In this document: positions 23,163 to 35,272 of the stretch, in pieces | How the letters are laid out: the number at the start of each line of letters is the position of its first letter | Position numbering within the stretch: position 1 is the stretch's first letter | Assembly: GCA_013368315.1 (NCBI GenBank) | Contig: JAACJM010000038.1 | Coordinates: 461,890 to 525,889 of the forward strand | Direction of reading: 5' to 3' | From: Tetrapyrgos nigripes | Lineage: Eukaryota; Basidiomycota; Agaricomycetes; Agaricales; Campanellaceae | Length of the DNA stretch: 64,000 bases | The notes under the pieces: generated by a model | Seen by the model: only the letters and a program-made list of their open reading frames with translations | Told to the model about the DNA's origin: nothing | Databases searched by the model: none | Made by a program: the position numbers and the translations under genes

Positions 23163-23180
23163 GCGGCCGTCGACGGCCGC
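23163..23180. promoter_or_regulatory. 18-bp perfect palindrome in a divergent promoter
   Basis: GCGGCCGTCGACGGCCGC is its own reverse complement. It contains two CGGCCG cores spaced by TCGA and sits between two divergently transcribed genes, 179 bp upstream of the hotdog gene's ATG. CGG-containing inverted repeats are typical targets of Zn2Cys6 regulators; that link is inference. Confidence 0.5.
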
Positions 23181-23652
23181 AGAAGTCGTTCCTATGTGAA
23201 ACAACTGCATACATGGCTCTGTGCCTGATCTTCACCGTAAGATATTAGGATACTTATATGGATGGTTCGGAATCGGATGCTAGATACGCAAATTGCTATG
23301 TAAGTAGAAAACGCGGTCGATCATTAGCCCCGGACATACTTAGTGCTACTTAGCGGTATGTATCCCGTTTAAATTCAATTGAAGGAAGCGAAATTCTTTC
23401 AAGACAACTCCAATAATATGTCGCTTGTTCGCTCGCAGCTAGTCGTTGGTACTACCGGTGGAGACGGTTTGGAGGCTTCTTGGAGGTGCCGGTGGTATAG
23501 TGATCGTGATGAAGTGGCGATGAACTGACTTCGGCTTTACCCGAACTGTTCCGGTGACCGGGCACAGCCTTCAGCTCTTCTTCGTCAACCGCCATCTCAA
23601 AGCAGCCTTTGCGAGCGGAAGGTACCTTTATAGCACGGAAACCGGCTGAAGA

Positions 23653-25699
23653 ATGCCCTCCGATGCTTTAACATCGACTATCTTTGACTTGACCGAGCTT
23701 GTTGAGATCGATGACACGCGTCCTTACGCGTTTGGAGGCTTCGCAGATATATGGCTTGGAACCTATGCCAAGTCGCCTGGAGAGACACATAAGGTATGAT
23801 AATATCATGTACAATACGAGGTGTAGAATGTTTTTCCTTTTTTCCCCTTTATACAACTAGGTCGCTATCAAGCGCTTGCGTGTTCGCAGTCCAGATGAAG
23901 AACCTACACGACTGGCCAAGGTAAGTAGATATCATGTTATTTCCGCTGCGCAGATATTTTCGGTCTATTGACTGCATGCATTCAGTATCTTTCTAAAGAG
24001 CTGCGAGTTTGGAAACGCATAGATCATCCTAATATCTTACCTCTGTATGGTTTGACGTACAAAATGGGTGCAACTTTACCTGCCATGGTTTGTCCCTGGC
24101 AGGAGAATGGGAATCTCAGCCAATTCTTGGCGGGTATAGGAATGCGTATCTCAATCCAAGATCGTTACAATATTGTGAGTGACCCACCCCAATCTCGAAT
24201 CCGCAAGGAACTGAAATTGCCTGAAGCTGCTGCAAACCGCTCGCGGCCTGCAATATCGTGAGTCCTCGGTGGAAAGGAATGATGGATGTGAGGCTCAGGC
24301 ACTTAACTTGCCGTAGTCCATGGTTCCTCGATAATTCATGGCGACTTGACTGGGGTAAGGTGTCAAATGCTTTGAATACGACTGTCCGATCTGATATCTT
24401 GTAGAGTAACGTCCTCATCAGCCGAGACAATCATGTTTTCGTGGGTGATTTTGGGCTATCAAGAATCAAGAGAGAGAGCCCTTCGTCTTCGTATGGGTCG
24501 TCTTCGACACTGAGCATACCGGGTGGCGCAGGAGCGGTGAGATGGGCTGCGCCGGAGCTTTTTTTACCCGATGACCAAGGTCAACTTTCCCCTGTCTCTT
24601 TTGCTGGAGATACGTACAGTTTCGCAAGTGTATGGCTGCAGGTACAATCTGTCTGTCTGGCGTCTATTTCTTCCAGAGCTAATAAAAGTATCTTTCTCTG
24701 ACAGGTTTTAAGTGGTCATATTCCCTATCATCATCTCAAAAACGAAGTTGTCATCATTCTTCAACTTAGTAGAGGAGAACGCCCGCCCCGACCAGCCATT
24801 GAGCACTTGGACGACATTGTTTGGGTCTTTATCCAGCGGTGCTGGTCTACAGAGCCATCTCTACGCCCTGACGTGGACCAGATAGTATCAGAGGTTGAGA
24901 AGCAAGCTGCTGTCAGTGCTTCACCCGATAAATTCATCAAGTCTTCAGTGGATGACATACCCAACAACTCAGCAGACTTTCATGCAGGTCCAGCACTCGC
25001 ATCATCTCCCCTAGCATCCACCTCAGGGTCAATAGCTACTACGCAAAGTAATCTTGATCAATTCAAGCCAGTTGCTAAACCCTCAATACGCTCTCGTCTC
25101 CATAAACTAAGCAAAACAGTTCGCTTTGCAACCCGACTTTCTCATTCGTCAGGGTCTCGTCTTTACGATAGATCAACTCCAGTCGTGGATCAAATAGGTG
25201 TCCCTGATCATCAGGGCTATATTCAGCGAAAGCGGCATAAGTCTGGAAATTTCGGTGGGCCTTGGCAGACGTGTTACTTGATTCTCAAAGGGAAGCATCT
25301 ATATAGGCTAGGGTCTGGCGAGCTTAAGGTAAGCAGAATTAATCGCTCGTAACAATCGTCTCTAAAGGGAAATGCCAGGCAAAACGCCTCAAAGGATACA
25401 ATGACCTGTCAGGGTATCAGGTCTTGATTGAAAGCTCCGCCGATGGCCTACCTACGGAGTTTCGCCTGTTCAAGCTTGGAGACCCTGTACAATATTTCCG
25501 TTCAGCCGATGCTGCATCAATTCAGGACTGGATCCGAGTGCTTAGAGATGCAATAGCTCTGACTTCAGACTCATCTGGTAAGGATTCCCAATGAAATATC
25601 GCTCGAGTATTGATATTGTCATCTTTAGTCTCAACTGTGTCCATATCGTCAATGGGTTGTGCCATCTCCGCCTCCTCCTCGGAAGAAGAATATGATTAA
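23653..25699 (+). CDS. Tyrosine-kinase-like protein kinase with C-terminal PH domain
   Basis: Nine exons join in frame (23653-23793, 23861-23920, 23986-24174, 24227-24257, 24317-24354, 24405-24641, 24705-25328, 25379-25577, 25629-25699), giving 529 residues. Kinase motifs: Gly-rich loop FGGFADIWLG (27-36), ATP-binding Lys51 in VAIKRL, catalytic loop HGDLTGSN (148-155, Asp150), DFG (168-170), WAAPELF and a final helix with RPDVDQI. The catalytic loop has Gly and Thr where classical kinases have Arg and Lys, as often in the expanded agaricomycete TKL kinases. After a Ser-rich linker, residues about 403-500 form a PH domain (GYIQRKRHKSGNFGGPWQTCYLI to the closing DWIRVLRDAI helix), suggesting membrane phosphoinositide binding. 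If the last 51-bp intron is not spliced, the protein ends at 25594 instead. It converges with the HD gene, 151 bp away. Confidence 0.85.
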
Positions 25700-25850
25700 A
25701 TAACATAATGCTCTATATCCACAACCTAGATATGTACAGAAGGTATTTGTAACTCTAGCCATTAAAACTCGAAGAATATATGATACTATTAACGGCGAAT
25801 CTTCTTGCTTTCAGTTTTGTCATCATCATGTGTATGATCTCCACCGGTAG

Positions 25851-28115
25851 CTAGCTCCACCGAAATCCAGCTTCGTTTCTGCCATCTTGCGCTTTTGAGT
25901 CCTGGGTGATCGATGATCCCTCATCACCGATATCCTTCCCAGAAGACTTCGCCGGAGACATCCTCTCAACGTTTCCCCTCGAAGGACTATCCGGCATATA
26001 ATCTCCGGGTACTTTGGTGAATGGGTTATCCGCAAAGGATGTAGACTTTCTGAGGGAACGTAGTGGATTTGCACCGGCATCAGACTCTGTTTCGCTGGGA
26101 CGTCTAGGAGATGTTGATGGGTTTTGTACTGCGTCGAACGTGCCGCTGGAAGGAATTTCGGTCTCAAAGTCCAGAGAAGCCATTACTGCTCGATAACCTT
26201 GTTGCACCAAGGCAAAATATCTGTTGTGAAGAATGATTGCCGATACATGGAAATGAAGGAGAACGTGAACACTTACTGAGATTCCTTCGTGTAGACGCGC
26301 TGAATGACTTCGGCAAAGTAGCGAGGCTTCACGGTGGATGACTGGCCAGGTAAAGCGACCTTGCATAGAGCTAGTTCCTAGGATTAGGTTGAAGTATTTG
26401 CACCGGAAAGCGGGTACTTACTATTATCGTTCCTTGAGTAAAATCTGACGAAATCAATAGGATTCTTGTCCTTCTTCCCATAATGAATGAGAGTCTGCTC
26501 GACGATTGCGTCCTGCGTTTCCAATTGGCCCAAGTCGATACCCGGAAAAGCATCAGGTTCCAAGTTGAAGATCTCCTTGCATGCGTTTACGATGCTCTCC
26601 GCGGTGACTTCCTTCACAAGATCACGTTTGGGCCACTCGATGAAGTGCTGATCCACGCATTTATAGAGGTCCCTAGTCTCTATACGATCCAAAATTGACT
26701 GCGCCGGAGCGAGTCCCTGGTGCGCTCGGATCAGATGGCTGATTAGCCTGCATAAAGTATAACGAGAAGTACGAACGGGGTCTTCCGATTGCTGAATGCG
26801 CTGAAACAGGGCATCTGTGAGATGAAGGTAGCGCTTGGGGTCGCGGATATCCTTAGCAAAATGAAGCACTGGCTCAGCGAGCAAAAGCGCATCGATGATC
26901 ATATACTCGATTGCTTTCGCTGCAAAGATAATCAGCCCGGGCCGTGAATTTGAAGATGAGCACGCACCTGTTTTGTGGTTATAATAACGCTCATGAAGAT
27001 GGAAGCGAGACTCAAAAATGTTGTATATTTTGCTTAGATCCTTCCAGTCGAAACAAATGTGGTCGTCAATGACTCGTGCTGACTCGAGTATTCTAGTGTA
27101 GCAATGCCAGTGAGCCATCCTTGACTGAAATACTTGTATATACATACCTGCTTATATTGATACTGATTGGATCACCGAGCATATGAGAATCACGCTGGAT
27201 GTACTCAAGCCTGACGAATCAATCAGCTAATAGTCTTCAAGTGTGATTAGTCTCGGAGCTTACTTGTCTACGTCAAGGCCACTTTCTTTGTTCGCGACGA
27301 CATCAAATAAGAATTTCTTTTCCAACCTAAGCACCGATAGATCAGAAACGTTCGTCACGACCGCTACTGCAATATTACCCAACACGATCACGATCACCAC
27401 GGATGAGGGCCAGAATGAATGTTATATCGTCGTCTTCCAGCGGAATATGGTTCTCTTCTATGAGAGACCTGAACATTATCTCTGAGCCTTCTTCGTGAGT
27501 CCACGTTTCTCCCGGTCTATCGAATAGAGTGTCAAAAGAAGGACCAAAAAATTCATAGAAAAAACTAACAGGGCAGTCGGAATGAACTGGCCATCCCAGA
27601 CGTGACTCCAAGGGCCGTGTCCTAGGTCATGGCAAAGTCCGGCGATCTGTACGCAATCGACATCGCGGTCCGTAATTTTAAGTTCAGGCTGATGCTTTCT
27701 GAGATGCTCCACTAGTACTCTGGCAATGTGAGCAACCCCTAGAAGGACGCTTACTACTTGATAATCTCAGAAAACAAAGGACGAACCGATACAATGCTCG
27801 AATCTGTTATGTGATGCTCCACCCCAAACCCAGTAGGTCGTACCAAGCTGCTTGATGTGACGAAGACGTTGAAATTGCTTACTGCAGGTTTGCTTCCGTG
27901 AGTCTTGGGGTAGGCGGAGAAAGGAGCTTCATACGTATCAATAAATCTACAAAGATTTGGACTAATGTAAACTAGAGAACTTTGTGAGGTTCTCTATTAG
28001 TGGGCTGCTGGCGTAGGAACATACTCAGGTCATGGATAGGGTCGCGGATGAAGCGTGATCGACGCTCAGGAGACGTGCCCGGGATAGACAGGGTGAAATT
28101 GGAGTTGTACTCCAT
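25851..28115 (-). CDS. SAMHD1-like HD-domain dNTP triphosphohydrolase
   Basis: Eleven exons (28025-28115, 27935-27971, 27787-27881, 27570-27738, 27379-27516, 27264-27326, 27148-27210, 26968-27092, 26422-26919, 26277-26370, 25851-26220) join to 580 residues. The fold is clear: [36 protein letters not shown] (metal His), [13 protein letters not shown] (His-Asp), [22 protein letters not shown] (last metal Asp), then [14 protein letters not shown] and [14 protein letters not shown], all as in SAMHD1-type dNTPases. All four metal-binding residues are kept, so it should be active. The last 100 residues are a Ser/Pro-rich tail without family similarity. There is no SAM domain. The family hydrolyses dNTPs to nucleosides and triphosphate. 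A role in limiting retroelement DNA synthesis is known for the animal enzyme only. Confidence 0.88.
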
Positions 28116-28341
28116 TTTGAGGTGTTACTGGTTAGTTCTTGTGAGATGATGTTTTGGAGAGCAAAAGGACAAAGTAACAGTGGCAGATGGTGGAACGGAA
28201 GAAAGGGCAACGTGAGACTTTATTTTCCAAATCCGTTGATCGGCTATTGGTAACCGACCGGCGATGGAACGTTCTCGATACTTTGAGATGATATGCTACG
28301 CTAAACAACTTCATTCCCGACGCTTTGACGTGCTTTCACTA

Positions 28342-30871
28342 CTATATCAGCACCCTGGCAAAGAGAACTATCAGGAGCTGAGTACAAAGATTGATGAAAC
28401 GCTGACCTTCTCGCCGACCATGTACACTGTAGAGCTCTGTGATAACATAATACGATCAGCAGAGTACTGCACTCCGACAACGATTACTCACCATGTGGGC
28501 GCTCACTGGAAAGGGAATAATAGATGCATCTGTGAAGGAGGCATAAAGATACTGATCTTTTGATGCTAAACATTTCGACTGACCGATGACTCTGACATTT
28601 GAGATTCCGTACACCTTTAATTCTGTATCAACAACTCCTCCCAGTTGTCTAGGAAGCATAGACATGGTGCCAACTTCATGATTATCACTGGCTACGGTCC
28701 CCTTCAGCCACTCCTTAAGGGCTTCGTCTCCTTGAATTTTATCTCCCGGTGCAAACTCTCCTGCATAAAAAGGACGGAATTGCTCGCTCGTCGACATCTT
28801 CCTTGCTAGCTTGATGCCTCCCACCATGGTCGCTATGTCAAAAGGATGAGACCAATATGCAGGATCAACGAGAGATGCATCCGTAGGATCGGCTGAAGCA
28901 ATGTGGGTGCGTCCTCTTGAAAACGGCGCGTAAAGCACGGAGCTGAGTAGTAGAGGAGTCAATCAACAATAACATGCCAATTGTATGACATGATTACCTG
29001 ATTGTAGTGAAGTTTCTGGTGGGTCGATCTGTTGCGGACAATGGGCCTTGATATCCTGGAATTATATTCATCTCCAAAGGCAAGGAAGTATCGTCGCGAT
29101 AAAGCTGAATGAGCTGCTCATGCTGCAATCGGATAGACTCAGCCAGTCCGGCGTTACCATTGGAAAAGAGAGTTGCATAAAGAGTCAAGTTCTCTTCAGA
29201 TTGTTGAAGCAAATCTTGCAGTTGTGTCGTATCTAATAAGTTTGAGGGTGCCACCAGTCCCAAAGAACTAGGGCCTACAATGCCAGAGTATAAACCTGTA
29301 GGATACTTGGGTATATCATTCAATGCCTATAATTCGTTAGATGCTACGTACCGGTTCGGTTCGTGTACCAAAGCTCAAGTTGCTCCTGCTTAAAATCTGG
29401 ATCAAAAGAACCCTGATCCTTTGTCAAGCTTCAGAGTCGTCTCTGTATGAGGGCTTGTGAAAGAAAACACGCGGATGTACCCACATGTTCTGTGCGAATG
29501 CATTGACCCAGCTGTGTGCGTGGTCTTGTAGAAATGGGAAATATCTACGGTCAATGGCGGAATATAGACCCAAAACAAAATACACATTTACCAGCCAGAT
29601 TTTCTCCAATGGTGGGGAGCTCCAGTACCGATTCAAGCCCCGCTTTGGCTAGAATTCTACAAGCAGGATTTTTAGAGATCCTCGTTTATCCGTGAACATC
29701 TTGCACTCACGTCGAGTTACCGACACCGCTTAGCTCGAATATTCTCGGTGTCCCAATTGTGCCTGAAGACACTATGACTTCTCTAGACGCGTTCACTGTG
29801 AAAGTTTGATTATTGGCAATATACTCCACTCCAGAAGCAACTAAATCAGAATTTGGATATCGAGTTGAGCTCCAGATGATACGAGTCACCGTAGCATTGG
29901 TTAAAACTTCGAAGTTGGGTCGATCTATAAATGGAGTATAGAATGCACATGCCGCTGAGCATCTGTCCACATTGTTCAGTTGACGGTCGTAAGATAGCGA
30001 AAATGGTACAGTACCTGGTGTTGTTCAATGGATCAATCGATACAGGTGTAACGCCGACAGCGTTTGGTGCAATGTCGCCATTATCAAGATCAGGACTCGC
30101 CACTAATTCTAGCTCTTCCGATGCTTCCCGCCAGAGTTTAAACTGATTCAAGAAAGCATTGGGAAAGCCTACTTTCACCCTTCCATCAAATCCATGTACC
30201 TCAGCTTCGAAGCTGGCTCCATTAGACATTTGGAACTGATTGGGAGGGGTGAAGCGCTCATAGCTCTTGAAGTACGGAAGGAGAGCGTCCCATGTCCAGC
30301 TTGAATCGTTGTTGAGCTTACCCCAGACGTCGTATTGTTGCCGACCCGCTCGAGGCTGATAGAAGTCAACGATGGAAATCCTTCAAAGAATGAAAGACTT
30401 ACGAATATCATGCCATTAATTACAGTGCTCCCGCCTAGAGCTTTTCCCGCGTTGACAGTAAGAGTTCGATTGTTCAGGTTTACTTGGGGAACCGTTGAGT
30501 ATGCCCAATTTAGCGATGACGGTGCTTGACCAACGAGTCCTGGTATAAAGACCTGATTTCACAATGTCGTCGACCCGTGATGTATATTCATAATTTTCAA
30601 AACCACCGAAACATACCTCCTGCACATTTTCGGCATTGGCTCCCGCTTCGAGGACAACCACGTTGATAGAGGGATCTTCTGTCAGTCTGCTGGCAACGGT
30701 GAGGCCACTTAGGAGTCGGAAGTAAGTACCTGATGCATCAATAGTTCTGAGATGTACGTACGCTGTTCCTCCGCCGACAACAATATAGTCATAACTCTCT
30801 TTCAGACCGGTACATCTGACGAGGGTAAGGGCAGACAAAGCCAGATAAACTCGAACCAGTATGCTCCCCAT
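28342..30871 (-). CDS. GMC oxidoreductase, aryl-alcohol-oxidase type (AA3)
   Basis: A multi-exon gene of roughly 590 residues. The N-terminal signal peptide (MGSILVRVYLALSALTLVRC) is followed by the FAD-binding YDYIVVGGGTAGLTVASRL, split by an intron at 30761. Then come VVLEAG, the NWAYSTVPQ region, GKALGGSTVINGMIF (GMC signature 1), and SSGTIGTPRIFELSGVG (GMC signature 2). The active-site region has SDNHEVGTMSMLP (first catalytic His) and DASIIPFPVSAHM (second His) at the C terminus. Last exons: DASIIPF follows an intron starting at about 28600, then SSTVYMVGEK and a short tail to a stop at 28342-28344; the exact end is uncertain. These enzymes oxidise aromatic or aliphatic alcohols outside the cell and release H2O2 for lignocellulose attack. 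A TATATAAG element lies about 45 bp upstream of the ATG. The neighbouring aldo-keto reductase has the same orientation. Confidence 0.85.
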
Positions 30872-31369
30872 AGTTTCCGTATGAAAGATACCTGCTTTTG
30901 AGTCAATGGTCTACTTATATACAGAACAGCTTAAAATTGTGACGTACCTGCAGATCATCATGTGGACTCTTTGATAGCGTGCGCGCAGAAAGACAAAGAT
31001 CAATGGTGCACTGAAGAGAGGTCAGATCTTCCGGAAGCCAAATGTCCGTATGATCGCAGAAGGTATAAAGAATGTCTCCCGCGGCCCAAGATTGGGGCCC
31101 TGGGGATACCTTTCAAGAAGGCTGAGATTACGAAGCCTTTTTAAAGGACAACAGCGGCTCTGCTATATTCGTCCACCTCCTGATTGGCTGGCAGTTGCGG
31201 CATCAGGCCGATGTGCTTGGGATGCCGAATTATTTCCACGCCACTTATCCGTGATGAGCGTGGAATTTGGTATTATGCAAGGTGCGTTCTCTCTAAGTAT
31301 TCTTTGACCGGTATTGAATCTGTATTGACCTAGTACACCAGGAGTAGTTATTCGTGGGCTACTTTATAA

Positions 31370-32830
31370 TTATGAAAGAGGTCCCAGAGGTTTCGGATAC
31401 GGCACTCTTTGGAAATAGGATCCAGCTTGAAGTAGCCGGAACTGCTCAGTTCCATCTCCCTGGAATCGAGGAGTCAGATGTGACATGAACATCCCGCTGA
31501 GGTTTGCTATTAGTACTTACAATGAAAGAGGCAGGGAATCCAAGATCAAACTCCGGAGCCTCGCTTTCTAGGAATTTGATCTGTTCTTCTGTCAAAGCAA
31601 TATTTAACCCTTCGATATTCTGCTCGAGCTGTTCGACCCTACGCCCGCCAATAACTGGGAAGACATATGGCGTTTTGTGAAGGACATATGCGAGTGCCAC
31701 TGTGGAGTGACCTGAGTCGACCGCGTGAGAGTAGGAGGAGGGCATACGATGCGCACCGGCAGTCAAGCTTCCTGTTCCAACTTCCTTGGCCACCTGTTCC
31801 AACGCTTTGGACATTTTCACTTCAGCGTGTGTCCTCTTCCAATCTGTGCCATACATGACTCTACCATTTTCCCCGGATTTTTCTCTACGTTCTTCTTCCT
31901 CATCAGTAATGAATCGACCGCGACCAATAACTCCCCATGGAGCGAGAGCAAGACCTAGATTTTTGAAAGAAATTTGATAATTCGCTGCAACTGCCAGAAG
32001 CTCGCCAAAAGAAGATCTTACCATTAGCCCGAGCCATAGGAAGGATATCTCTTTCAAAGGACCGATCCATGAGCGACCAATTTCCCTGGTAAATGACAAA
32101 CGGCGTCTTCCCGTATGCACGAGCATACTGATTAGCTTGCGAAACAATCCATGCTGGCGTATCAGATACACCCAAATACAGGACCTTCTCCGAGACAACC
32201 AAGTTGTGTAACCCGTCCATAACCTCCTCAATGGAGGTATCAAAATCCCACCAGTGAACATAGAATATATCGACATAATCCGTTCGAAGCTTCTTCAGAC
32301 TGTCTTGAATGGAAACGTTCATGGATTTGGAGTTGTTGCCCACAAAGTTACTGGTCTGCTCAATGGCGGGATCCATGACTTTATAGCAAGTGGTGTACTG
32401 AAGGGGTAGTCAACAAGGATGAACGCATCATTCATTGTAGGACAAATCAGTCACCTTAGTAGCTAGAACAATCTGATCTCTAATTCCTCTCGATTGCATC
32501 CACTCTCCTATGAGTTTTTCGGAGTATTCGTCTTGACTGCATGTATGAAGTTATCAGTAAGTGTGAAAGACGATTTCGAAGGCAAACTCACTAGCTATTT
32601 GCCGTATCGATAAAATTCCCTCCTTTATCAAAAAAAGAATCCATGAGTTTGAAGCTATCTTCCTTTGACATGGAACCCAGATAACTGTCCCACTTGTCTC
32701 CGATACTCATGGCTCCGAGGCATAGGGGTGAGACGCGAACACCAGCTCGCGGAGATAGCACTCGGAGGACGCCGAGGTTGGTTGCGGGTTTGGGGTGAGG
32801 AGCAAATGGTGTTTGACGGTCAGATGGCAT
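31370..32830 (-). CDS. Aldo-keto reductase, aryl-alcohol dehydrogenase type
   Basis: Spliced as several exons starting at 32830 and ending with TAA at 31370-31372. The catalytic tetrad is complete: Asp in NFIDTANSYQ, Tyr in the same motif (split by an intron at about 32592), Lys in IVLATKYTT, and His in IFYVHWWD. Downstream are LGVSDTPAWIVSQAN, LALAPWGVIGRG and YVFPVIGGRRVEQL. An internal 53-bp intron (about 31702-31754) must be removed to give LTAVALAYVLHKTPYVFP. The final intron (about 31461-31521) joins FPASFI to GDGTEQF. This matches the AKR9-type fungal aryl-alcohol dehydrogenase/norsolorinic acid reductase group, NADPH-dependent and cytosolic. It lies 499 bp upstream of the GMC oxidase, in the same orientation. 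Confidence 0.86.
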
Positions 32831-34865
32831 AGTAGCAATACACAGAACTGTAAAAATGATTGAGATTAGTGAGAAACACTCACCTTGTACTTATAGGACT
32901 AACCTGACTCAGGTTGGATTCAGGTGATCCACTTCTTCTCCGAGAGAGCCAAGTTTCACCAGCTGTAGGGCGAAGACGGATTAATATTTTATCCGACTCT
33001 TTGTTCACCGGATGCCAACCGAGGGGCATATTATCAAGAATGTCTCGAACGCGCACGGCATCTCATTGTTGACTGTATGTAAAAATATATCACTGTATGA
33101 GGAAACTCAGTCTTCTGGTCATCCTTGTGAACTTTCAAAGAGACATGAGGCATGCGAGGATGGGAGGATGAATGACTCCAAGCTGTATATAAGCGCGCAC
33201 AAACTCAGTTACATCGGTAGTACTTCCGGGACGATGATGCACCTAGTATTACATACAGTAGTTACATCGGGTTGCCTCCCGGACCCCCCGACGTATCAGT
33301 TCTTGGTCCCAGCCCGGTAACACACTCCTCCTCCTCCTTCAAGTCTGGGCCGCACACTAAAGTTCAAGTTCCGGCTCCGAACACTACGCCATTCCATCGT
33401 AAGGAAAAAGACGCAAGTGAATACGTTCTTCTGTTGAAGACCACTACTCTACTCCAAGATCATCAGGGAGAACGACAGTCCCTTCGGCATTAAACCAGTG
33501 GCCGGTAAACTCTTGGATTCGTCTAAACCATTCTCAGTAACACAACCAGCTGTCCGTTTCCCAACGCACACCTCTGCAGTGATCAGGTCTGGATCTCTAA
33601 AGATATTCATGACACGGTACCGTACGTAAGAGCGATCCTCAGAGTGGCTAAGATTCGTCGACTAGATGCACCCATAGTTCTTCCTGATTTCCTCTCTTGT
33701 TCTTTCTCAGCTTCCCTTTCCATCAATCTACTCCATTGTGTTTGGAATGCATTTCCTTCAAGTTCCTTGATTTCTTCTGTGATTGCCTGTTACGAGTCCG
33801 TAATGAAATGAAGGACAAGTCTTATGGTCCACATTTTTTCATCCATCTAACCCCGCCTGCTTCAAGGGGGTGGCGGAATAGAAATTCCTAGGCTCGGTTT
33901 CATCCGTTCTTTTCGAACTCCGGCTGCAGTTTGTCAGAACGGCTGGTACTTTTGGGCGTCGTTTTGGGAGCTTGGCATGGGAATGAGGACTTGTAAAACT
34001 TTTCTCAAACTCTCGTGTACATCAATGTCGCAAAATGCTTTGCTTCCTCCTCAACTGCCGTGCAACACTTAAACGTCGACAAATTTCCTGCTGTACTGGT
34101 CTGCTACGATATCTGGAACTTCTCATGGCCGTCTATTTTGGAAAAATGAAGACTTCAAAACCCAAAATGGCTGATACCTACGCGCTGTGCCGTTGAAGTG
34201 TAAAACACATCACGATTCTGGGAACTACTCGAACGCTTGACTTATGGCCTGCTTGTCCCTTAATGGAGGCTATCCTTGACTTGCTGACTGATTTGTTACC
34301 TTTGATTGAGCCCTATTCCTTTGTCAAAAGCTGGTTTTGGTGTGAGGCAGTGGCCTTTCTCTACCTATCTATCCCATCTCATGGTTGTGGTGACATGGTC
34401 TATCATGAAGTGGGTGTGGGCCAGCGCTGAAGCGTGGCGAATACAATGCCGTTGTAGTCCCAGTTTTAATGTAGACATTATTTTATTAGACTTCTTGGTA
34501 CTAAAAAATCCCAATAAAAATACTAAGTTTAACCAGTACATATTATTTTGTTAACTTCTGCATATGAAGGTCCTCCCATAGCCATCATTTACATCCCCTT
34601 TTTCACTGGATCTGATAACAGGATCACAAACTTCAAATTCAAAGCCAGCATCTCTTCTCCCAACCCATAATACCCTGCCATATAGCTGACAGAGCAGATG
34701 CTCTCTGCTGGGATCTGTTCTGTGTACTTGGGCCATATTCTGATCGTGTTCCAATCTTCGGACATAAATTGAAATCCCTTTACATTAGAACCTATCCTAG
34801 GACATCTGTCAAATACAGGGACTGACAAATGATCTGTTAGCCCCGTCAATCAATCAGGACAGAAC
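32831..34865. other. Intergenic, with an orphan minus-strand frame
   Basis: No host gene is supported. A minus-strand frame at 34589-34849 (86 codons) has protein-like composition but no known domain, and the copia insertion borders it at 34866. If the copia element is removed mentally, this DNA continues into 41713 onward. Confidence 0.4.
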
Positions 34866-35149
34866 TGTTGAGCAGGCTATGTTCTATATACGTAGCGGCA
34901 ACTGCATACTTACCTGGGGATGTAGAAGTGCTTGTTAGAGCGGTTTGTTAGAGGTTAAGAGCGATGAGTGTTAAGGGAAATCCTCTTTTCTTGTAGGGCA
35001 ATCTACGAGCCCTTATATACTGTTCTAGATAGTACATGTGACTACTTATCTAAGAACTACTGATGTAAGTAAGTGTAACTAACTAGATTACTATCTAATC
35101 TATATCTAATCTAATGTTGATGGCTGCTTACTAATTCGCCAATTCAACA
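34866..35149 (-). repeat. 3' LTR of copia-1
   Basis: 284 bp, TG...CA bounded. It differs from the 5' LTR at two positions. It is preceded (minus-strand sense) by the purine tract at 35150-35160. Confidence 0.95.
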
Positions 35150-35160
35150 CTCCCCCTTGC
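35150..35160 (-). other. Polypurine tract of copia-1
   Basis: On the minus strand GCAAGGGGGAG directly abuts the 3' LTR. It serves as the plus-strand DNA primer. Confidence 0.75.
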
Positions 35161-35272
35161 TAAGCTGCATCGTTAGTGCGCGTAAGCATAAAGGCACTTA
35201 TAAGCAGCCGAGGTTTATTTTCGTTATTTGAGATACGTTGTACCACAGTTCTATGATACGTTATACCAAGGC

